From assembly GCF_004054195.1 (NCBI RefSeq), contig NZ_SBIW01000003.1, forward strand, positions 682,001 through 746,000: DNA of 64,000 bases, written 5' to 3'. Shown here piece by piece: positions 1 to 8,589 of this stretch. Origin of the DNA: Mucilaginibacter gilvus. Lineage in GTDB: Bacteria; Bacteroidota; Bacteroidia; Sphingobacteriales; Sphingobacteriaceae. Below the pieces are notes generated by a model that saw only the letters and a list, made by a program, of their open reading frames with translations, did not search any database and was not told the DNA's origin. The position numbers were made by a program, and so were the translations under genes. How positions within the stretch are numbered: position 1 is the stretch's first letter; each line of letters starts with the position of its first letter.

Positions 1-214
1 TTGATTTGATCTGGTGAAATACTTCCAAAACAGCTTCAGGTAACATTTTGGTTGCTATAGTAGGGTAGTATGTTTTTTGCAGGCGTGCTTTTTCTACATC
101 GCCAACCAGGCTAAACTCCCAAACATCATCGGGTTTAAAACCGTGCTCTTTGGCGGTGTTCATCAGGTCGTACAGGTATAGGCGGGTTTGATTTTCTATT
201 GTTTTTTCGTCCAT
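1..214 (-). CDS. Hypothetical protein, 3' end outside window
   Basis: Reading the minus strand from the ATG at 214 gives an open frame of 71 codons that runs off the left edge. The protein begins MDEKTIENQTRLYLYDLMNT and is mixed-charge with no signal peptide or membrane segment. I do not recognise the family. It starts 8 bases after the stop of the 42-residue gene at 223-351, so the two probably share a transcript. The start is chosen because it is the first ATG after that stop and the codon use is ordinary. Confidence 0.6.
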   Translation of the reverse strand, partial: MDEKTIENQTRLYLYDLMNTAKEHGFKPDDVWEFSLVGDVEKARLQKTYYPTIATKMLPEAVLEVFHQIKS

Positions 215-222
215 GCAGGAGG

Positions 223-351
223 TTATTTTTTCTTAGAGGTGAGGTCGGCAGATGAAGTGGATTTGCCCGACTGGTAGGATGATACTTTTTTGTTTACGTT
301 TAGGCTTTTTTCTTTCTTGGTTTCTTTAACCTGTTTCTTGTCTTTGCTCAT
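223..351 (-). CDS. Small lysine/serine-rich protein, 42 aa
   Basis: A short ORF of 42 residues begins MSKDKKQVKETKKEKSLNVN and ends TSKKK. It is very basic (about one third lysine) and Ser/Thr-rich in the second half, with no hydrophobic stretch, so it is probably cytoplasmic and disordered. The stop lies 8 bases before the next minus-strand start, which supports an operon. No function can be assigned. It may bind nucleic acid by charge alone, but that is a guess. Short length keeps confidence moderate. Confidence 0.45.
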   Translation of the reverse strand: MSKDKKQVKETKKEKSLNVNKKVSSYQSGKSTSSADLTSKKK

Positions 352-565
352 GATATATGGGTGTGTAATTAGCTAAAATGAAAATATGCCTCGCCATGAA
401 ACGCAGCAGATGCTTTTAAAATGTGTTTGTTGTAATTGTTTAAATGTACCTTTTATTTATTGAAAATGAGCAGGTTTTTATAATTAATTTAAGGTAAAAG
501 TTTAAATTAAGAAATAATGCCGTATATAATGATTACCTTGCACGCTTATTAAAAACAATATAATA

Positions 566-760
566 ATGTCAAAAGAAGGAACTGTAAAGTTTTTCAACGT
601 CACAAAAGGCTTTGGATTTATTTCACAGAGTGATAACAGAAGCGATGTTTTTGTTCACTCAACTGGCCTGATCGATGAGATCCGCGAAAACGATAGCGTT
701 ACGTTTGATGTAGAAGAAGGCAAAAAAGGCCTAACAGCGGTAAATGTAAAAGTAGTTTAA
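566..760 (+). CDS. Cold shock domain protein (CspA family)
   Basis: The 64-residue protein is a complete OB-fold cold shock domain. RNP1 is visible as KGFGFI (residues 14-19) and RNP2 as VFVHST (28-33), followed by the conserved VEEGKKGLTAVNV end. The family binds single-stranded RNA and DNA and melts mRNA structure during cold or growth transitions. Length matches classical CspA-type proteins (65-70 residues). It is monocistronic by appearance, being followed by a strong hairpin terminator at 786-814. The next gene encodes what looks like the N-terminal module of the larger Bacteroidota cold shock proteins. Confidence 0.95.
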   Translation: MSKEGTVKFFNVTKGFGFISQSDNRSDVFVHSTGLIDEIRENDSVTFDVEEGKKGLTAVNVKVV

Positions 761-785
761 CAAATCACTATAAAATTTAATCGTG

Positions 786-814
786 AGCATCTGCTGTAAG
801 GCAGATGCTTTTTT
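786..814 (+). terminator. Rho-independent terminator after csp
   Basis: A perfect 9-bp stem AGCATCTGC / GCAGATGCT with a 6-base loop is followed by six T residues. It lies 25 bases after the stop of the cold shock gene and separates it from the next gene. Confidence 0.9.
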
Positions 815-853
815 ATTCTCTTAAAATAAGTATTAACTAACCCACATACCAAT

Positions 854-1036
854 ATGGCGAAATCGCAAGCAACTTTTATGAAAAAACAACTGGAAAAAAA
901 TCGCCAGAAAAAAAAGGAAGACAAGGCATACCGCAAACAGGAACGCAAGGATAACACCGGCAGCACCGACCTGGAAAGCATGATGGCCTACGTAAATGAA
1001 TTTGGAGAGATTACCTCAATACCTCCCGAAAAATAA
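854..1036 (+). CDS. Stand-alone N-terminal module of Bacteroidota cold-shock-type protein
   Basis: This 60-residue protein starts MAKSQATFMKKQLEKNRQKK, continues with a highly basic helix (about residues 8-33), then LESMMAYVNEFGEITSIPPE. From memory of the family, longer Bacteroidota cold shock proteins (about 150 residues) carry exactly this kind of leader (MAKSQ, KKEDK-like basic helix, LEDMMAYVDENGNI-like segment, PP) before the cold shock domain. Here the reading frame stops right after that module and no cold shock domain follows. A shorter stand-alone paralogue or a truncated gene are both possible. The separate domain gene at 566-760 lies upstream behind its own terminator. Confidence 0.75.
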   Translation: MAKSQATFMKKQLEKNRQKKKEDKAYRKQERKDNTGSTDLESMMAYVNEFGEITSIPPEK

Positions 1037-1093
1037 ACATCATCTTCTTTAAGCTTATAGCACAAAGGCACTAAGCTTAAAGAAATCCTGTTT

Positions 1094-1414
1094 TCAACCC
1101 AGCAAAACAGTTTTAAGGCCGGTAGCTTCTACCATAAACATCCGGTTAACAAATGCCTTTAAGCGCTCCAGTAAACTAAGGGGTTTTTCGGTTTTTAGCA
1201 TAACAATTTCTTCCTGTTCGGTTCCTCGCGTGGGGTGCTCATGCTCGTGCATTTCTTCGAGGATGCTTTCGCGTATCTCGGGGTCGCGGTTTACAATGTC
1301 ATCCAGTTCGGTAAGGTCGTTAAAGGTTGCGTTGCCGTTGCGTTGTTTTTTGATAAGGATATCGAAGCGTTCCTGGCGAAAGGTACGCCGGATCAATGGC
1401 CGGTTATTTCTCAT
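1094..1414 (-). CDS. Conserved hypothetical protein, 106 aa
   Basis: The protein is hydrophilic with a basic N-terminus (residues 1-25), an acidic helical centre with NDLTELDDIVNRDPEIRESI (about 32-51), and a C-terminal amphipathic stretch LLERLKAFVNRMFMVE. No signal peptide, membrane segment or known motif is seen. I prefer this strand to the overlapping plus-strand frames at 1230-1484 because its composition is protein-like whereas those are Ser/Arg-rich shadow frames. Function unknown. Confidence 0.6.
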   Translation of the reverse strand: MRNNRPLIRRTFRQERFDILIKKQRNGNATFNDLTELDDIVNRDPEIRESILEEMHEHEHPTRGTEQEEIVMLKTEKPLSLLERLKAFVNRMFMVEATGLKTVLLG

Positions 1415-1502
1415 GATGGCACTAGTTATAATCTATCGGTGTCAAAAGCAATGCCATGGTTTTAAGATGTTGATTTTTAGGTAGTTGTGTTGATTACCTA
1501 TT

Positions 1503-1536
1503 GTGCGCTGTACTGTGGTGATACAGTGCGCTGTAC
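1503..1536. repeat. Direct repeat of GTGCGCTGTAC
   Basis: The 11-base sequence GTGCGCTGTAC occurs at 1503-1513 and again at 1526-1536, 23 bases apart, or about two helical turns. It lies in the 287-bp gap between the 106-residue gene and the gene at 1702. Such phased repeats can bind a regulator, but no other evidence supports this. Nothing else was recognised in the gap. Confidence 0.4.
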
Positions 1537-1701
1537 GGTTATGGAAAGTATTGTGATGCATTATTTAACGATGTGTGATAGATATATTTTAATAACCTGC
1601 GGCGATAAATTTATGTTTGGGAGGTTGATTGCTGATTTGATTTGTAAAACTTCGGTTAAATGGTGAACTTTCTGCATTATTAAAGGTATAGCAGCAATAA
1701 T

Positions 1702-1980
1702 ATGAAAGACACCACCATCCAAACCCTGCACCCCGATGCCGGAAAAACTAATAAGGTTATTTCCCTGGAAAAGTACGAAACCATTAAAGTCGCTATACTG
1801 GAAGTTTTGAAAGAGGGCGACTTAAGCCATACGCAGCTTATGGAGGCGATACATAAACGGGTGAGTAGTTATTTTAAAGGAAACGCCCAATGGTATGGCG
1901 AAACCGTTAAACTGGATCTGGAAGCGAGGGGGGTGATACAGCGGAGTAAAAGTAAGCTTCCAATTTACAGCGTCGCTTAA
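1702..1980 (+). CDS. Winged-helix-like conserved protein (resembles DUF6958)
   Basis: The 92-residue protein starts MKDTTIQTLHPDAGKTNKVI and contains KYETIKVAILEVLKEGDLSH, then TQLMEAIHKRV and WYGETVKLDLEARGVIQR. The order of helices followed by a short hairpin (SKLPIYSV) reads like a winged helix. It closely resembles a Bacteroidota family I recall as DUF6958, whose members share the QTLHP-GK start and the YGETVKLDLEAR motif. No experimental function is known to me. DNA binding is inferred from the fold only. Confidence 0.7.
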   Translation: MKDTTIQTLHPDAGKTNKVISLEKYETIKVAILEVLKEGDLSHTQLMEAIHKRVSSYFKGNAQWYGETVKLDLEARGVIQRSKSKLPIYSVA

Positions 1981-2074
1981 AAGTTATCACATCAAATTTA
2001 TAAAACCCCATTATTTACTAAAAAAATTAGTAAAATACCCCTATAACGCTTACCTTCGGGTAAATTACCCCGTT

Positions 2075-2275
2075 ATGGAAAACACACAAGAAACCCAACA
2101 GCTGCAGCAATACCTCGCCGAAGCGGTAGAAATGCTGGACGACCTGAAACCAAAACTGGCCCTATTTGAGAAGCAGCGCTACTTTCGCTTTAAGGCCGCT
2201 TTAGAAAACTACTTAAAGCTGAATGATGGCTTACGGAGATCGTGGGCCGAAGCCGGCGTAACGAATGGTAAATAG
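2075..2275 (+). CDS. Small hypothetical protein, 66 aa
   Basis: The protein is a predicted helical hairpin: a Gln/Glu-rich first helix (residues 1-32), then FEKQRYFRFKAALENYLKLN (about 33-52). It has no signal peptide or membrane segment. It lies 95 bases downstream of the DUF6958-like gene in the same direction, and a hairpin (TTTACTA / TAGTAAA, 2014-2034) sits between them. A probable terminator follows at 2298-2340. Function unknown. Confidence 0.6.
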   Translation: MENTQETQQLQQYLAEAVEMLDDLKPKLALFEKQRYFRFKAALENYLKLNDGLRRSWAEAGVTNGK

Positions 2276-2297
2276 TCCGTCATTATTATCTTATCTC

Positions 2298-2340
2298 CCC
2301 CGGGGCCTAGTTTGTTGATGTTGCCCGGCTGTTTTTTTTT
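2298..2340 (+). terminator. Probable terminator after the 66-aa gene
   Basis: CCGGGGC at 2300-2306 can pair with GCCCGG at 2323-2328 (one bulged G), and a run of nine T residues ends the element. The loop is long (16 bases), so this is weaker than the other terminators in the window. Confidence 0.5.
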
Positions 2341-2830
2341 GTCTCCAGGCTTTTAGTGCCGCTGTTTCTATAGCAGGCAACTAACAATTCTTTTCTTTTC
2401 TCCTCATTTCCTTATAAAACGAACAAAATTGTACTGAAAAATCGTGGTTTTGTCCCATTTTATGCGTGCATAGCATACGCTTTGCTTTAAAAAATGGTTA
2501 AATCTTTGTTAATATTATGAAAAGTGTAAAAATATGGCCCGTACTATGGCAATATTTTATATAATCACAATTTTTAATTCTCTAATTTCTTCTTTTGAAA
2601 ATTATTTACTTGTTTTTGTATGTTAATAATTGAATTTTTGGTAGTGTTTATTGAAAATATCTTATTTATGATTTGTTTTTATTGAAATTCATTCATATTT
2701 TCATAAAAAATTATTAATTAATACCTATTCTATAGATTTTATTATTAATAGTTGTGTTTAGATAGTGATTTCAACCCCCATTTGCTAAAAAGACTTTTTT
2801 TAACATATCAATCCACTTAATTAACAACAA
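2341..2830. other. Long AT-rich leader region before amtB
   Basis: This stretch of 490 bases has no convincing gene. From about 2500 on it becomes very AT-rich, which fits a promoter region for the ammonium transporter. I looked for a sigma-54 site because amt genes are often nitrogen-controlled. TGGCCCG at 2535 is a fair -24 element, but the matching -12 GC is one base out of register. No exact TAnnTTTG box was found near the start codon. Confidence 0.5.
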
Positions 2831-4432
2831 ATGAAGAGTAATTCTACAAAAATCAACCTGCTGGACTCCTTTCGGCAGCTGTCGAAAGAAAAATGGCAGC
2901 TCGGCGCTACCATTTTTATCGGGAAACTAACCGGCTTGTTCCTGGTTGTAATGGCCATGATGGTGCTGCCAAACTTTTTTGGTACGCCGGCTCATGCTGC
3001 AGACACCTACACTGCGCACGAAACATCAATGATCAACACCATTAACACCGTTTGGACCCTGGTTGCAGCTTTCCTTGTATTTGGGATGCAGGCGGGCTTT
3101 GTAATGCTTGAGGCTGGTTTCGCCCGCAAAAGAGAAACCGTTAACGTTTTAATGGAATGTATTTTTGATACCTGCCTTTGCGGTATCTTGTTCTACGCTA
3201 TTGGTTACGCCTTTATGTTTGGCCAGGGTAACGGCTTTATTGGCTGGGGCGGCGCAGATGGTAAAACTTGGTTCTTTTTACAAAACATACCTGATACCTA
3301 CCTGGCTTACGGTGTACCGGTATTGGCGCACTGGATCTTTCAGTTTGCATTTGCCGATACTTGCTCTACCATCGTATCGGGTGCTATGATAGGCCGCACA
3401 AGCTTCCGTGGCGATATCCTGTACTCAATAGGTATCACAGGCTTTATATACCCAATCATTGGCCACTGGGCCTGGGGACCGGATGGTTTCCTGGCTACCA
3501 TGGGTACATCTGGTGTGTTCGCAAAATTATTGGGCCAGCCATTCCGCGACTTTGCAGGATCAACCGTAGTGCATACTATAGGTGGTGTTGCATCATTGGC
3601 CGGCGCAATAGTTTTGGGGCCACGCTTAGGCCGCATATTTGCACGTGATAATAAAGAGAAAGGCGGCTTACCTGCAGGCCATAACTTACTCATAGCTGCC
3701 GTGGGTGGTTTTATCCTGTGGTTTGGCTGGTATGGTTTTAACCCGGGCAGTACCCTAAACGCTATGGACATGCAAGGGATTGGCCGTGTGGCTGCCAACA
3801 CTACTTTAGCAGCCTGCGCCGGTGGTTTCACCGCTATGCTTGCCGCTTTATGGTGGGGCCCTACAAAAGGCAAATTCGATCTGGCTTTTACAGTAAACGG
3901 TTTCCTGGCTGGTTTGGTTGCTATTACCTGCCCTTGCTACTGGGTTAGCCCTTTCGGTTCAATCATGATAGGTGCCATTGGCGGTATCATCATATTTGCC
4001 GGTGTTTATATTATTGAGTGGTTCCGTATCGACGATCCGGTTGGCGCATTCTCGGTACACGGTTTAAACGGTATCTGGGGAACTTTATCATTAGGTTTAT
4101 TCGCATCAGGCCAGTATGGTTTTACTACCCCAACCGGTGCTGATAATACTGCCCCGGTTACAGGTTTATTATACGGTGGTGGTGGCGCGGTGCTCGAAGC
4201 CCAGTTACTTGGTAGCTTCATCATTACCGCTGCTGTGTTCATCGTATCTTTCTCTATGATGTATCTCATCAACAAATTACCACATCCATGGAAACTGCGT
4301 GTTGAAGAGCATGGCGAACTGGGTGTTGGCGGTATTGACGTATTTGATCACGGTATCGAAATTTACCCTGCTCAGGATGAAGAAATTACCTTAGGCGATC
4401 TGATGGATAAAGGCGTTAAACAGCCTGCCTAA
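2831..4432 (+). CDS. amtB: Ammonium transporter, Amt/MEP/Rh family
   Basis: The 533-residue protein is a multi-pass inner-membrane channel for NH3/NH4+. It has about 30 cytoplasmic residues, a hydrophobic leader ending near AHAA (residues 53-57, possibly cleaved), and then the eleven-helix Amt core. The paired pore histidines of the family are seen as H248 in STVVHTIGG and H410 in FSVHGLNGIWGT. The cytoplasmic tail carries GIDVFDHGIEIYP, the segment that contacts PII proteins in other Amt transporters. The first leader makes it longer than the 400-430 residues of classical AmtB. No glnB/glnK gene lies next to it here, although the two are often neighbours elsewhere. Confidence 0.95.
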   Translation: MKSNSTKINLLDSFRQLSKEKWQLGATIFIGKLTGLFLVVMAMMVLPNFFGTPAHAADTYTAHETSMINTINTVWTLVAAFLVFGMQAGFVMLEAGFARKRETVNVLMECIFDTCLCGILFYAIGYAFMFGQGNGFIGWGGADGKTWFFLQNIPDTYLAYGVPVLAHWIFQFAFADTCSTIVSGAMIGRTSFRGDILYSIGITGFIYPIIGHWAWGPDGFLATMGTSGVFAKLLGQPFRDFAGSTVVHTIGGVASLAGAIVLGPRLGRIFARDNKEKGGLPAGHNLLIAAVGGFILWFGWYGFNPGSTLNAMDMQGIGRVAANTTLAACAGGFTAMLAALWWGPTKGKFDLAFTVNGFLAGLVAITCPCYWVSPFGSIMIGAIGGIIIFAGVYIIEWFRIDDPVGAFSVHGLNGIWGTLSLGLFASGQYGFTTPTGADNTAPVTGLLYGGGGAVLEAQLLGSFIITAAVFIVSFSMMYLINKLPHPWKLRVEEHGELGVGGIDVFDHGIEIYPAQDEEITLGDLMDKGVKQPA

Positions 4433-4479
4433 TCCTTTTAATAAAATTACTCCCGGCTTTGCCGGATATTTCAATGCCA

Positions 4480-4513
4480 AGCAGCCCCGTAAACTACCGG
4501 GGCTGCTTTTTTT
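4480..4513 (+). terminator. Rho-independent terminator after amtB
   Basis: A perfect 9-bp stem AGCAGCCCC / GGGGCTGCT with a short loop is followed by seven T residues. It lies 47 bases after the amtB stop. Confidence 0.9.
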
Positions 4514-4623
4514 GTGGCCTAACGAAACGGGCGTTGCTTAAATTCCATCTGTTTATGTTAAAATATCATTGACGGTAATAGCGGCCATTACTGTAATTTA
4601 GACAGCTATAAACGCTACGCCAA

Positions 4624-6594
4624 TTGAAAACTTTCTCTGCCACCTTGCGCCCATTTTTACGGGCATCAGTCATACTTATTTTATTGCTCAGCACTTTTGC
4701 TGTTAACCATGCATTTGCGCAGGCTGAAGTGGAGCCATGGGGGAATATTACCGGCATCCGAAATAAAGGACAGCTTTACGGTTTCGAGACCAGCCTGCGG
4801 GTGATTGGCGCTAACGGTAAACGTATGGCCGCAACGGCCAAAGAAAAGCAGTCGCCCAAGTATAGCCGCAGGGGGGATGACCAGATCGTAGTTACCCGGA
4901 TAGACAGCCTGTTTTTCAGCCAAACCGTTACTGATGCGGGTTCCGGTAAAATAAAGGTGAATGTGCAGGTGATAGCTAAAAAGGATACCGCCTTAAAGGG
5001 TGTTTTCTTTTGCATTACATTGCCCGTAGCGGAGTATGCCGAGAGCCGCCTGCGGTTGGCCGGGGTAAAAGAAGATTCGCTAAAACAATATGCGCCGGGC
5101 TTTGCCAATAGCTTTGTAAGTGTAAAGGCCAGGGGCGTGGAATTTACCGCTGCCACACGGAAATTAAAGGTGAGTTTTGATGAGCCGGAGATGGTTATTG
5201 TACGTAAGGATTCGGTAGGTAATCTGCAACTGTACGTCCCGCTTGCGCTGAATGAGGTGCATCGCGGCGATGTAATAACTAAAACGCTAAGTATTAAAGC
5301 CGAGGGACTGATAGATACGCAACCGGTTAACCTGGTTATCAATACCGCACAGCCGGGGCGTGAGTTCGCCGGACTTGGCGGTAACTTCCGCTTGCAGAAC
5401 CCGAAGACCGACCCGCAGGTAATAGACTACAGCCTGCAAAACCTGCGCGTAGCCTGGGGCAGGGTAGAAATGCCCTGGCGCTTTTGGCAACCCGAAAAGG
5501 ATATTGACCCCACAACAGAAGCAAACAATGGCAAACTGAACCCTTTTGTGTTAAAATCCATGCAGATGGCGCATAGGTTGGATAGCATGGGCATTCCGGT
5601 GATCCTGTCGGCATGGTCGGCACCCAACTGGGCTATTGTTGGCCCGCCACGCTTTAGGCCAACGCCTCAAGGTGTTTGGGGCAACCCGCTGGATCACACG
5701 CAGGACGAAGCTATTTACAAATCTATAATCAACTACATTCTTTACCTGAAAGCCAAATACGGTTTCGAAGTGAAAATGTTCTCGTTCAACGAATCGGACC
5801 TTGGTATAAACATTCGCCTAACGGGAGAGGAGCACCGCGATTTTATTAAAGGGCTTGGCGCGTATATGGCCTCCAAAGGCCTCCATACCAAATTATTGCT
5901 GGGCGATAACTCGGACGCGACAACATATAAGTTTATATACCCGGCAATGGACGACCCAGCCACCAAGCCCTATATCGGCGCGATATCTTTCCACTCGTGG
6001 AGAGGGTGGGATAACGTTACCCTGCAAAAATGGGCGGATGCCGCTACCAAAATGAATGTGCCGCTAATTGTGGGTGAGGGCAGTATAGATGCCGCCGCCT
6101 GGAACTATCCCGACATTTTTCAGGAGCAAACCTATGCGCTTGAGGAGATAAACCTGTATACCCGTTTGCTGGCCATCTGCCAGCCGGTTTCTATATTGCA
6201 ATGGCAACTCACTGCCGATTACTCTCCACTAATAGGCGGTGGTATTTTTGGCAACCCCGAACCGCTGCACCCGGGGCAGCGGTTTTGGAATTTAAAGCAG
6301 CTTTCCACTACGCCCAAAGGGTTATTTGCCATGCCGCTAAGTGTGGATCGGCCCGGAATTTCCGCCGCAGCTATGGGCGATAACAGTAAAGGCATTTATG
6401 CCTTGCAATTGGTAAATAACGGCAGCACGCGCGAAGTAAATTTAACCGGACTGCCGGCGAAAATTGTACGGCTTCGTTATTATATCACCAACAGGAAAAC
6501 CAATATGAAAGAAGAACGCGCTGTGGAGGTAAAAGATGGTGCGGCGAAGTTTAAACTGCCGGCTGTAAGTTATGTGAGCCTGATAAGCGAATAA
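4624..6594 (+). CDS. Secreted glycoside hydrolase, clan GH-A (GH30-like)
   Basis: A 656-residue exported enzyme. Residues 1-33 form a signal peptide ending at FAQA. The first 235 residues are a beta-rich region. From about 247 (FAGLGGNFRLQ) a TIM-barrel glycosidase domain begins: RVEMPWRFWQP (280-290), ILSAWSAPNWA (327-337), FSFNESD with likely acid/base E390, and IVGEGS with likely nucleophile E485. A final beta domain (about 570-656) matches the sandwich that accompanies GH30 barrels. Substrate cannot be told from sequence. The start is TTG, since no ATG or GTG precedes the signal peptide. It stands alone between two terminators or gaps. Confidence 0.75.
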   Translation: MKTFSATLRPFLRASVILILLLSTFAVNHAFAQAEVEPWGNITGIRNKGQLYGFETSLRVIGANGKRMAATAKEKQSPKYSRRGDDQIVVTRIDSLFFSQTVTDAGSGKIKVNVQVIAKKDTALKGVFFCITLPVAEYAESRLRLAGVKEDSLKQYAPGFANSFVSVKARGVEFTAATRKLKVSFDEPEMVIVRKDSVGNLQLYVPLALNEVHRGDVITKTLSIKAEGLIDTQPVNLVINTAQPGREFAGLGGNFRLQNPKTDPQVIDYSLQNLRVAWGRVEMPWRFWQPEKDIDPTTEANNGKLNPFVLKSMQMAHRLDSMGIPVILSAWSAPNWAIVGPPRFRPTPQGVWGNPLDHTQDEAIYKSIINYILYLKAKYGFEVKMFSFNESDLGINIRLTGEEHRDFIKGLGAYMASKGLHTKLLLGDNSDATTYKFIYPAMDDPATKPYIGAISFHSWRGWDNVTLQKWADAATKMNVPLIVGEGSIDAAAWNYPDIFQEQTYALEEINLYTRLLAICQPVSILQWQLTADYSPLIGGGIFGNPEPLHPGQRFWNLKQLSTTPKGLFAMPLSVDRPGISAAAMGDNSKGIYALQLVNNGSTREVNLTGLPAKIVRLRYYITNRKTNMKEERAVEVKDGAAKFKLPAVSYVSLISE

Positions 6595-6640
6595 GCAATT
6601 CAGGATTTGATCCCCGCCAGTTAAAACAGCGGTGCCGCAG

Positions 6641-6820
6641 TTACTTTATCAGCCGGAAAGTGTATTGGTAATTTAAAATATTACCGTCGGCCTCTACGTT
6701 TTTTATTTTTACGGTGTAGGTAATATTGTCTTTCAGTCCATCTGTTTTACATTGGATGGAGTTGGGCAGGCCTTCGTTCTGATTATCAAAGTTAACAGCA
6801 GATATAATTAAGAATGGCCA
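6641..6820 (-). pseudogene. 3' fragment of an unrecognised gene
   Basis: On the minus strand 59 codons read protein-like, with NFDNQNEGLPNSIQCKTDGL and a closing segment ITYTVKIKNVEADGNI then YQYTFRLIK before TAA. Upstream the frame hits TGA at 6823-6821 and contains no ATG, so the 5' end is missing. The alternating pattern suggests the last strands of a beta-sandwich domain. I do not recognise the parent gene. It lies between the GH30-like gene and the DUF1801 gene. Confidence 0.4.
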
Positions 6821-6882
6821 TCATAGGTGCAATTTAATATTTAGCGCATTAAGTTTGGTATAGCAGGCCCCAAAACCACCAA

Positions 6883-7230
6883 TTATTTATAAAAGGCCAG
6901 GGCTTGTGTTAATATTGCATCTATCTTTTCCACCGGGATGTCTGCTGTAGCATCTATCAGTAATATTTTCATGCGGGCGCGTTTTTCCAGCAGCAGGTCG
7001 GGATGATTAAGCCGGTTGCCTTCTACAATGCCAATATAGGGTTGCAGGTATTTTTTATGCACCCATAGGTAACAAAACATTTTGCCCTTATAGCAATACA
7101 TGGGCATGCCATATTTCCATTCTTCGGTAAGGAGGGTGTTTAGGGCCAGGATATGCCCGCGCAGAAATTGCAGGCAACTTTGGGTTGGTTTTGGCTGGTT
7201 GAGAAAATACTCGTCAATTGGGCGCGGCAT
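6883..7230 (-). CDS. DUF1801 / YdhG-like protein
   Basis: The 115-residue protein begins MPRPIDEYFLNQPKPTQSCL and carries EEWKYGMPMYCYKGKMFCYL, then YLQPYIGIVEGNRLNHPDLL. These are typical features of the small DUF1801/YdhG fold, an alpha/beta cytoplasmic domain of unknown biochemical role, sometimes placed with iron-chaperone-like frataxin folds. Length fits the family. It stands alone, 122 bases downstream of the signal peptidase gene on the same strand. Confidence 0.8.
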   Translation of the reverse strand: MPRPIDEYFLNQPKPTQSCLQFLRGHILALNTLLTEEWKYGMPMYCYKGKMFCYLWVHKKYLQPYIGIVEGNRLNHPDLLLEKRARMKILLIDATADIPVEKIDAILTQALAFYK

Positions 7231-7352
7231 ATTGTAATTGTCTGAGCTCGAATTTGATTGAATTTTTAGAATTGACAGAATGCTTTCAATATACTCAAGC
7301 TGATATTCTATAAATCCGCTTAATTCCCTAAAATTCGAGTTCAGATGAATAA

Positions 7353-8462
7353 CTATTGCTCTACGCGAGGTATAGGACGGAAAATACGATTCCAGCGGAT
7401 CTTCTTAAAGAAAGACTGAGTGCTATCGATACTCATCCAGGTGATCACGGCTTTACCTACAATATGATCTTCGGGTACAAAACCCCAAAAACGCGAATCT
7501 ACGGAGTTGTGGCGGTTATCGCCCATCATCCAATAATAATTCATTTTAAAGGTGTAGTTGTCGGCTTTTTTATCGTTGATGAACACTTCTTTACCTTTAA
7601 TTTCCAGTTTATTGTGCTCGTAAACCTCGATGGCCCGGCTGTATAGTGCAACGGTGCTATCATTTAGTTGGATAACGGTGCCTTTTTTAGGGATCAATAT
7701 AGGGCCATAATTATCTTGGTTCCATTTAAACAGAGCGTTTTTCGGGAAAACTTGGGAGTCAACTTCGCCCTTCGGCTCATTTACCTGTGTGACAGATTTT
7801 ACATTAGAGAAGTTTTTCACCTGCGAATAGCTGTCGGTAGGTATCACCATTTCGTAGGTGCTTGTGCCATCAAAACCTCTTACTTCTACATGCAGATCGG
7901 TTAAAACGTCCTGATTTAATGGAGTACCGTTGGTGACTACTAAGTAAGATGTTTGTGCTTGTGGCGCGTTTTTTACAATTTTTCCGTCGGTATATGCTTG
8001 TCCGTTAACTATGGTAACGGTTTCGCCGGGGAGCCCAACGCAACGTTTTATATAATGCACACGCATATCTACCGGGCGGGGGACAGTTTCGGCAGGATAG
8101 TTAAATACAACCGCGTCGCCTTTTTTTACATCGCCCAAGCCCGGCAGGCGGTAGTAAGGTAGCTGAATGCCGTCCCAATAAGTTTTCATGTTACCATATA
8201 TGGTCGATTCTGTAAACGGAATGGCTACAGGTGTCATCGGCATACGGGCACCGTATGATAATTTGCTTACAAACAGGTAATCGCCGGTCATCAAACTACC
8301 CTCCATAGATGCGGAAGGAATAGCAAATGCCGAAAATAACAGGCCGCGAATAATGGTTGACGCGACCAGTGCGAACAAAATTGCATCGATCCACTCACGG
8401 GTTTTGCTCTTTTTTGGCTTTGCCGTATCCGTTTTTTTGCGCGATAAGAATTTCCAGTTCAT
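7353..8462 (-). CDS. lepB: Signal peptidase I
   Basis: The 369-residue S26 peptidase cleaves signal peptides from exported proteins at the outer face of the inner membrane. After a basic N-terminus, one transmembrane helix spans about residues 25-46. Box B follows as IPSASMEGSL with catalytic S52. Box D is YIKRCVGLPGE with the general base K139, and box E is MMGDNRHNSVDSRFWG (312-327). It is longer than E. coli LepB (324) because of an insertion between boxes D and E (about 165-290), as is common in Bacteroidota. It is divergent from the glycosidase gene at 8590. Confidence 0.95.
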   Translation of the reverse strand: MNWKFLSRKKTDTAKPKKSKTREWIDAILFALVASTIIRGLLFSAFAIPSASMEGSLMTGDYLFVSKLSYGARMPMTPVAIPFTESTIYGNMKTYWDGIQLPYYRLPGLGDVKKGDAVVFNYPAETVPRPVDMRVHYIKRCVGLPGETVTIVNGQAYTDGKIVKNAPQAQTSYLVVTNGTPLNQDVLTDLHVEVRGFDGTSTYEMVIPTDSYSQVKNFSNVKSVTQVNEPKGEVDSQVFPKNALFKWNQDNYGPILIPKKGTVIQLNDSTVALYSRAIEVYEHNKLEIKGKEVFINDKKADNYTFKMNYYWMMGDNRHNSVDSRFWGFVPEDHIVGKAVITWMSIDSTQSFFKKIRWNRIFRPIPRVEQ

Positions 8463-8589
8463 AGCTATTGTGGTATTAATTTAGCGTTCCTTACTCATTT
8501 AGAGCCTAACATACGAAAAATGTTACAGTCACTGGGATGATTTTTAGCCATAATTTGTAGATTTAGGGCACCTATTTTATATCAACCCT

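Noticed and set aside
1230-1484. Plus-strand ORFs of 76-84 residues
   Set aside because: They lie antisense to the 106-residue minus-strand gene and are Ser/Arg- or Val/Phe-rich in a way typical of shadow frames.
2531-2552. Sigma-54 promoter upstream of amtB
   Set aside because: The -24 TGGCCCG is good but the -12 GC is one base out of place, and it is almost 300 bases from the start codon.
3340-3873. 177-residue minus-strand ORF inside amtB
   Set aside because: It is antisense to conserved Amt helices and is proline-rich in the way such shadows usually are.
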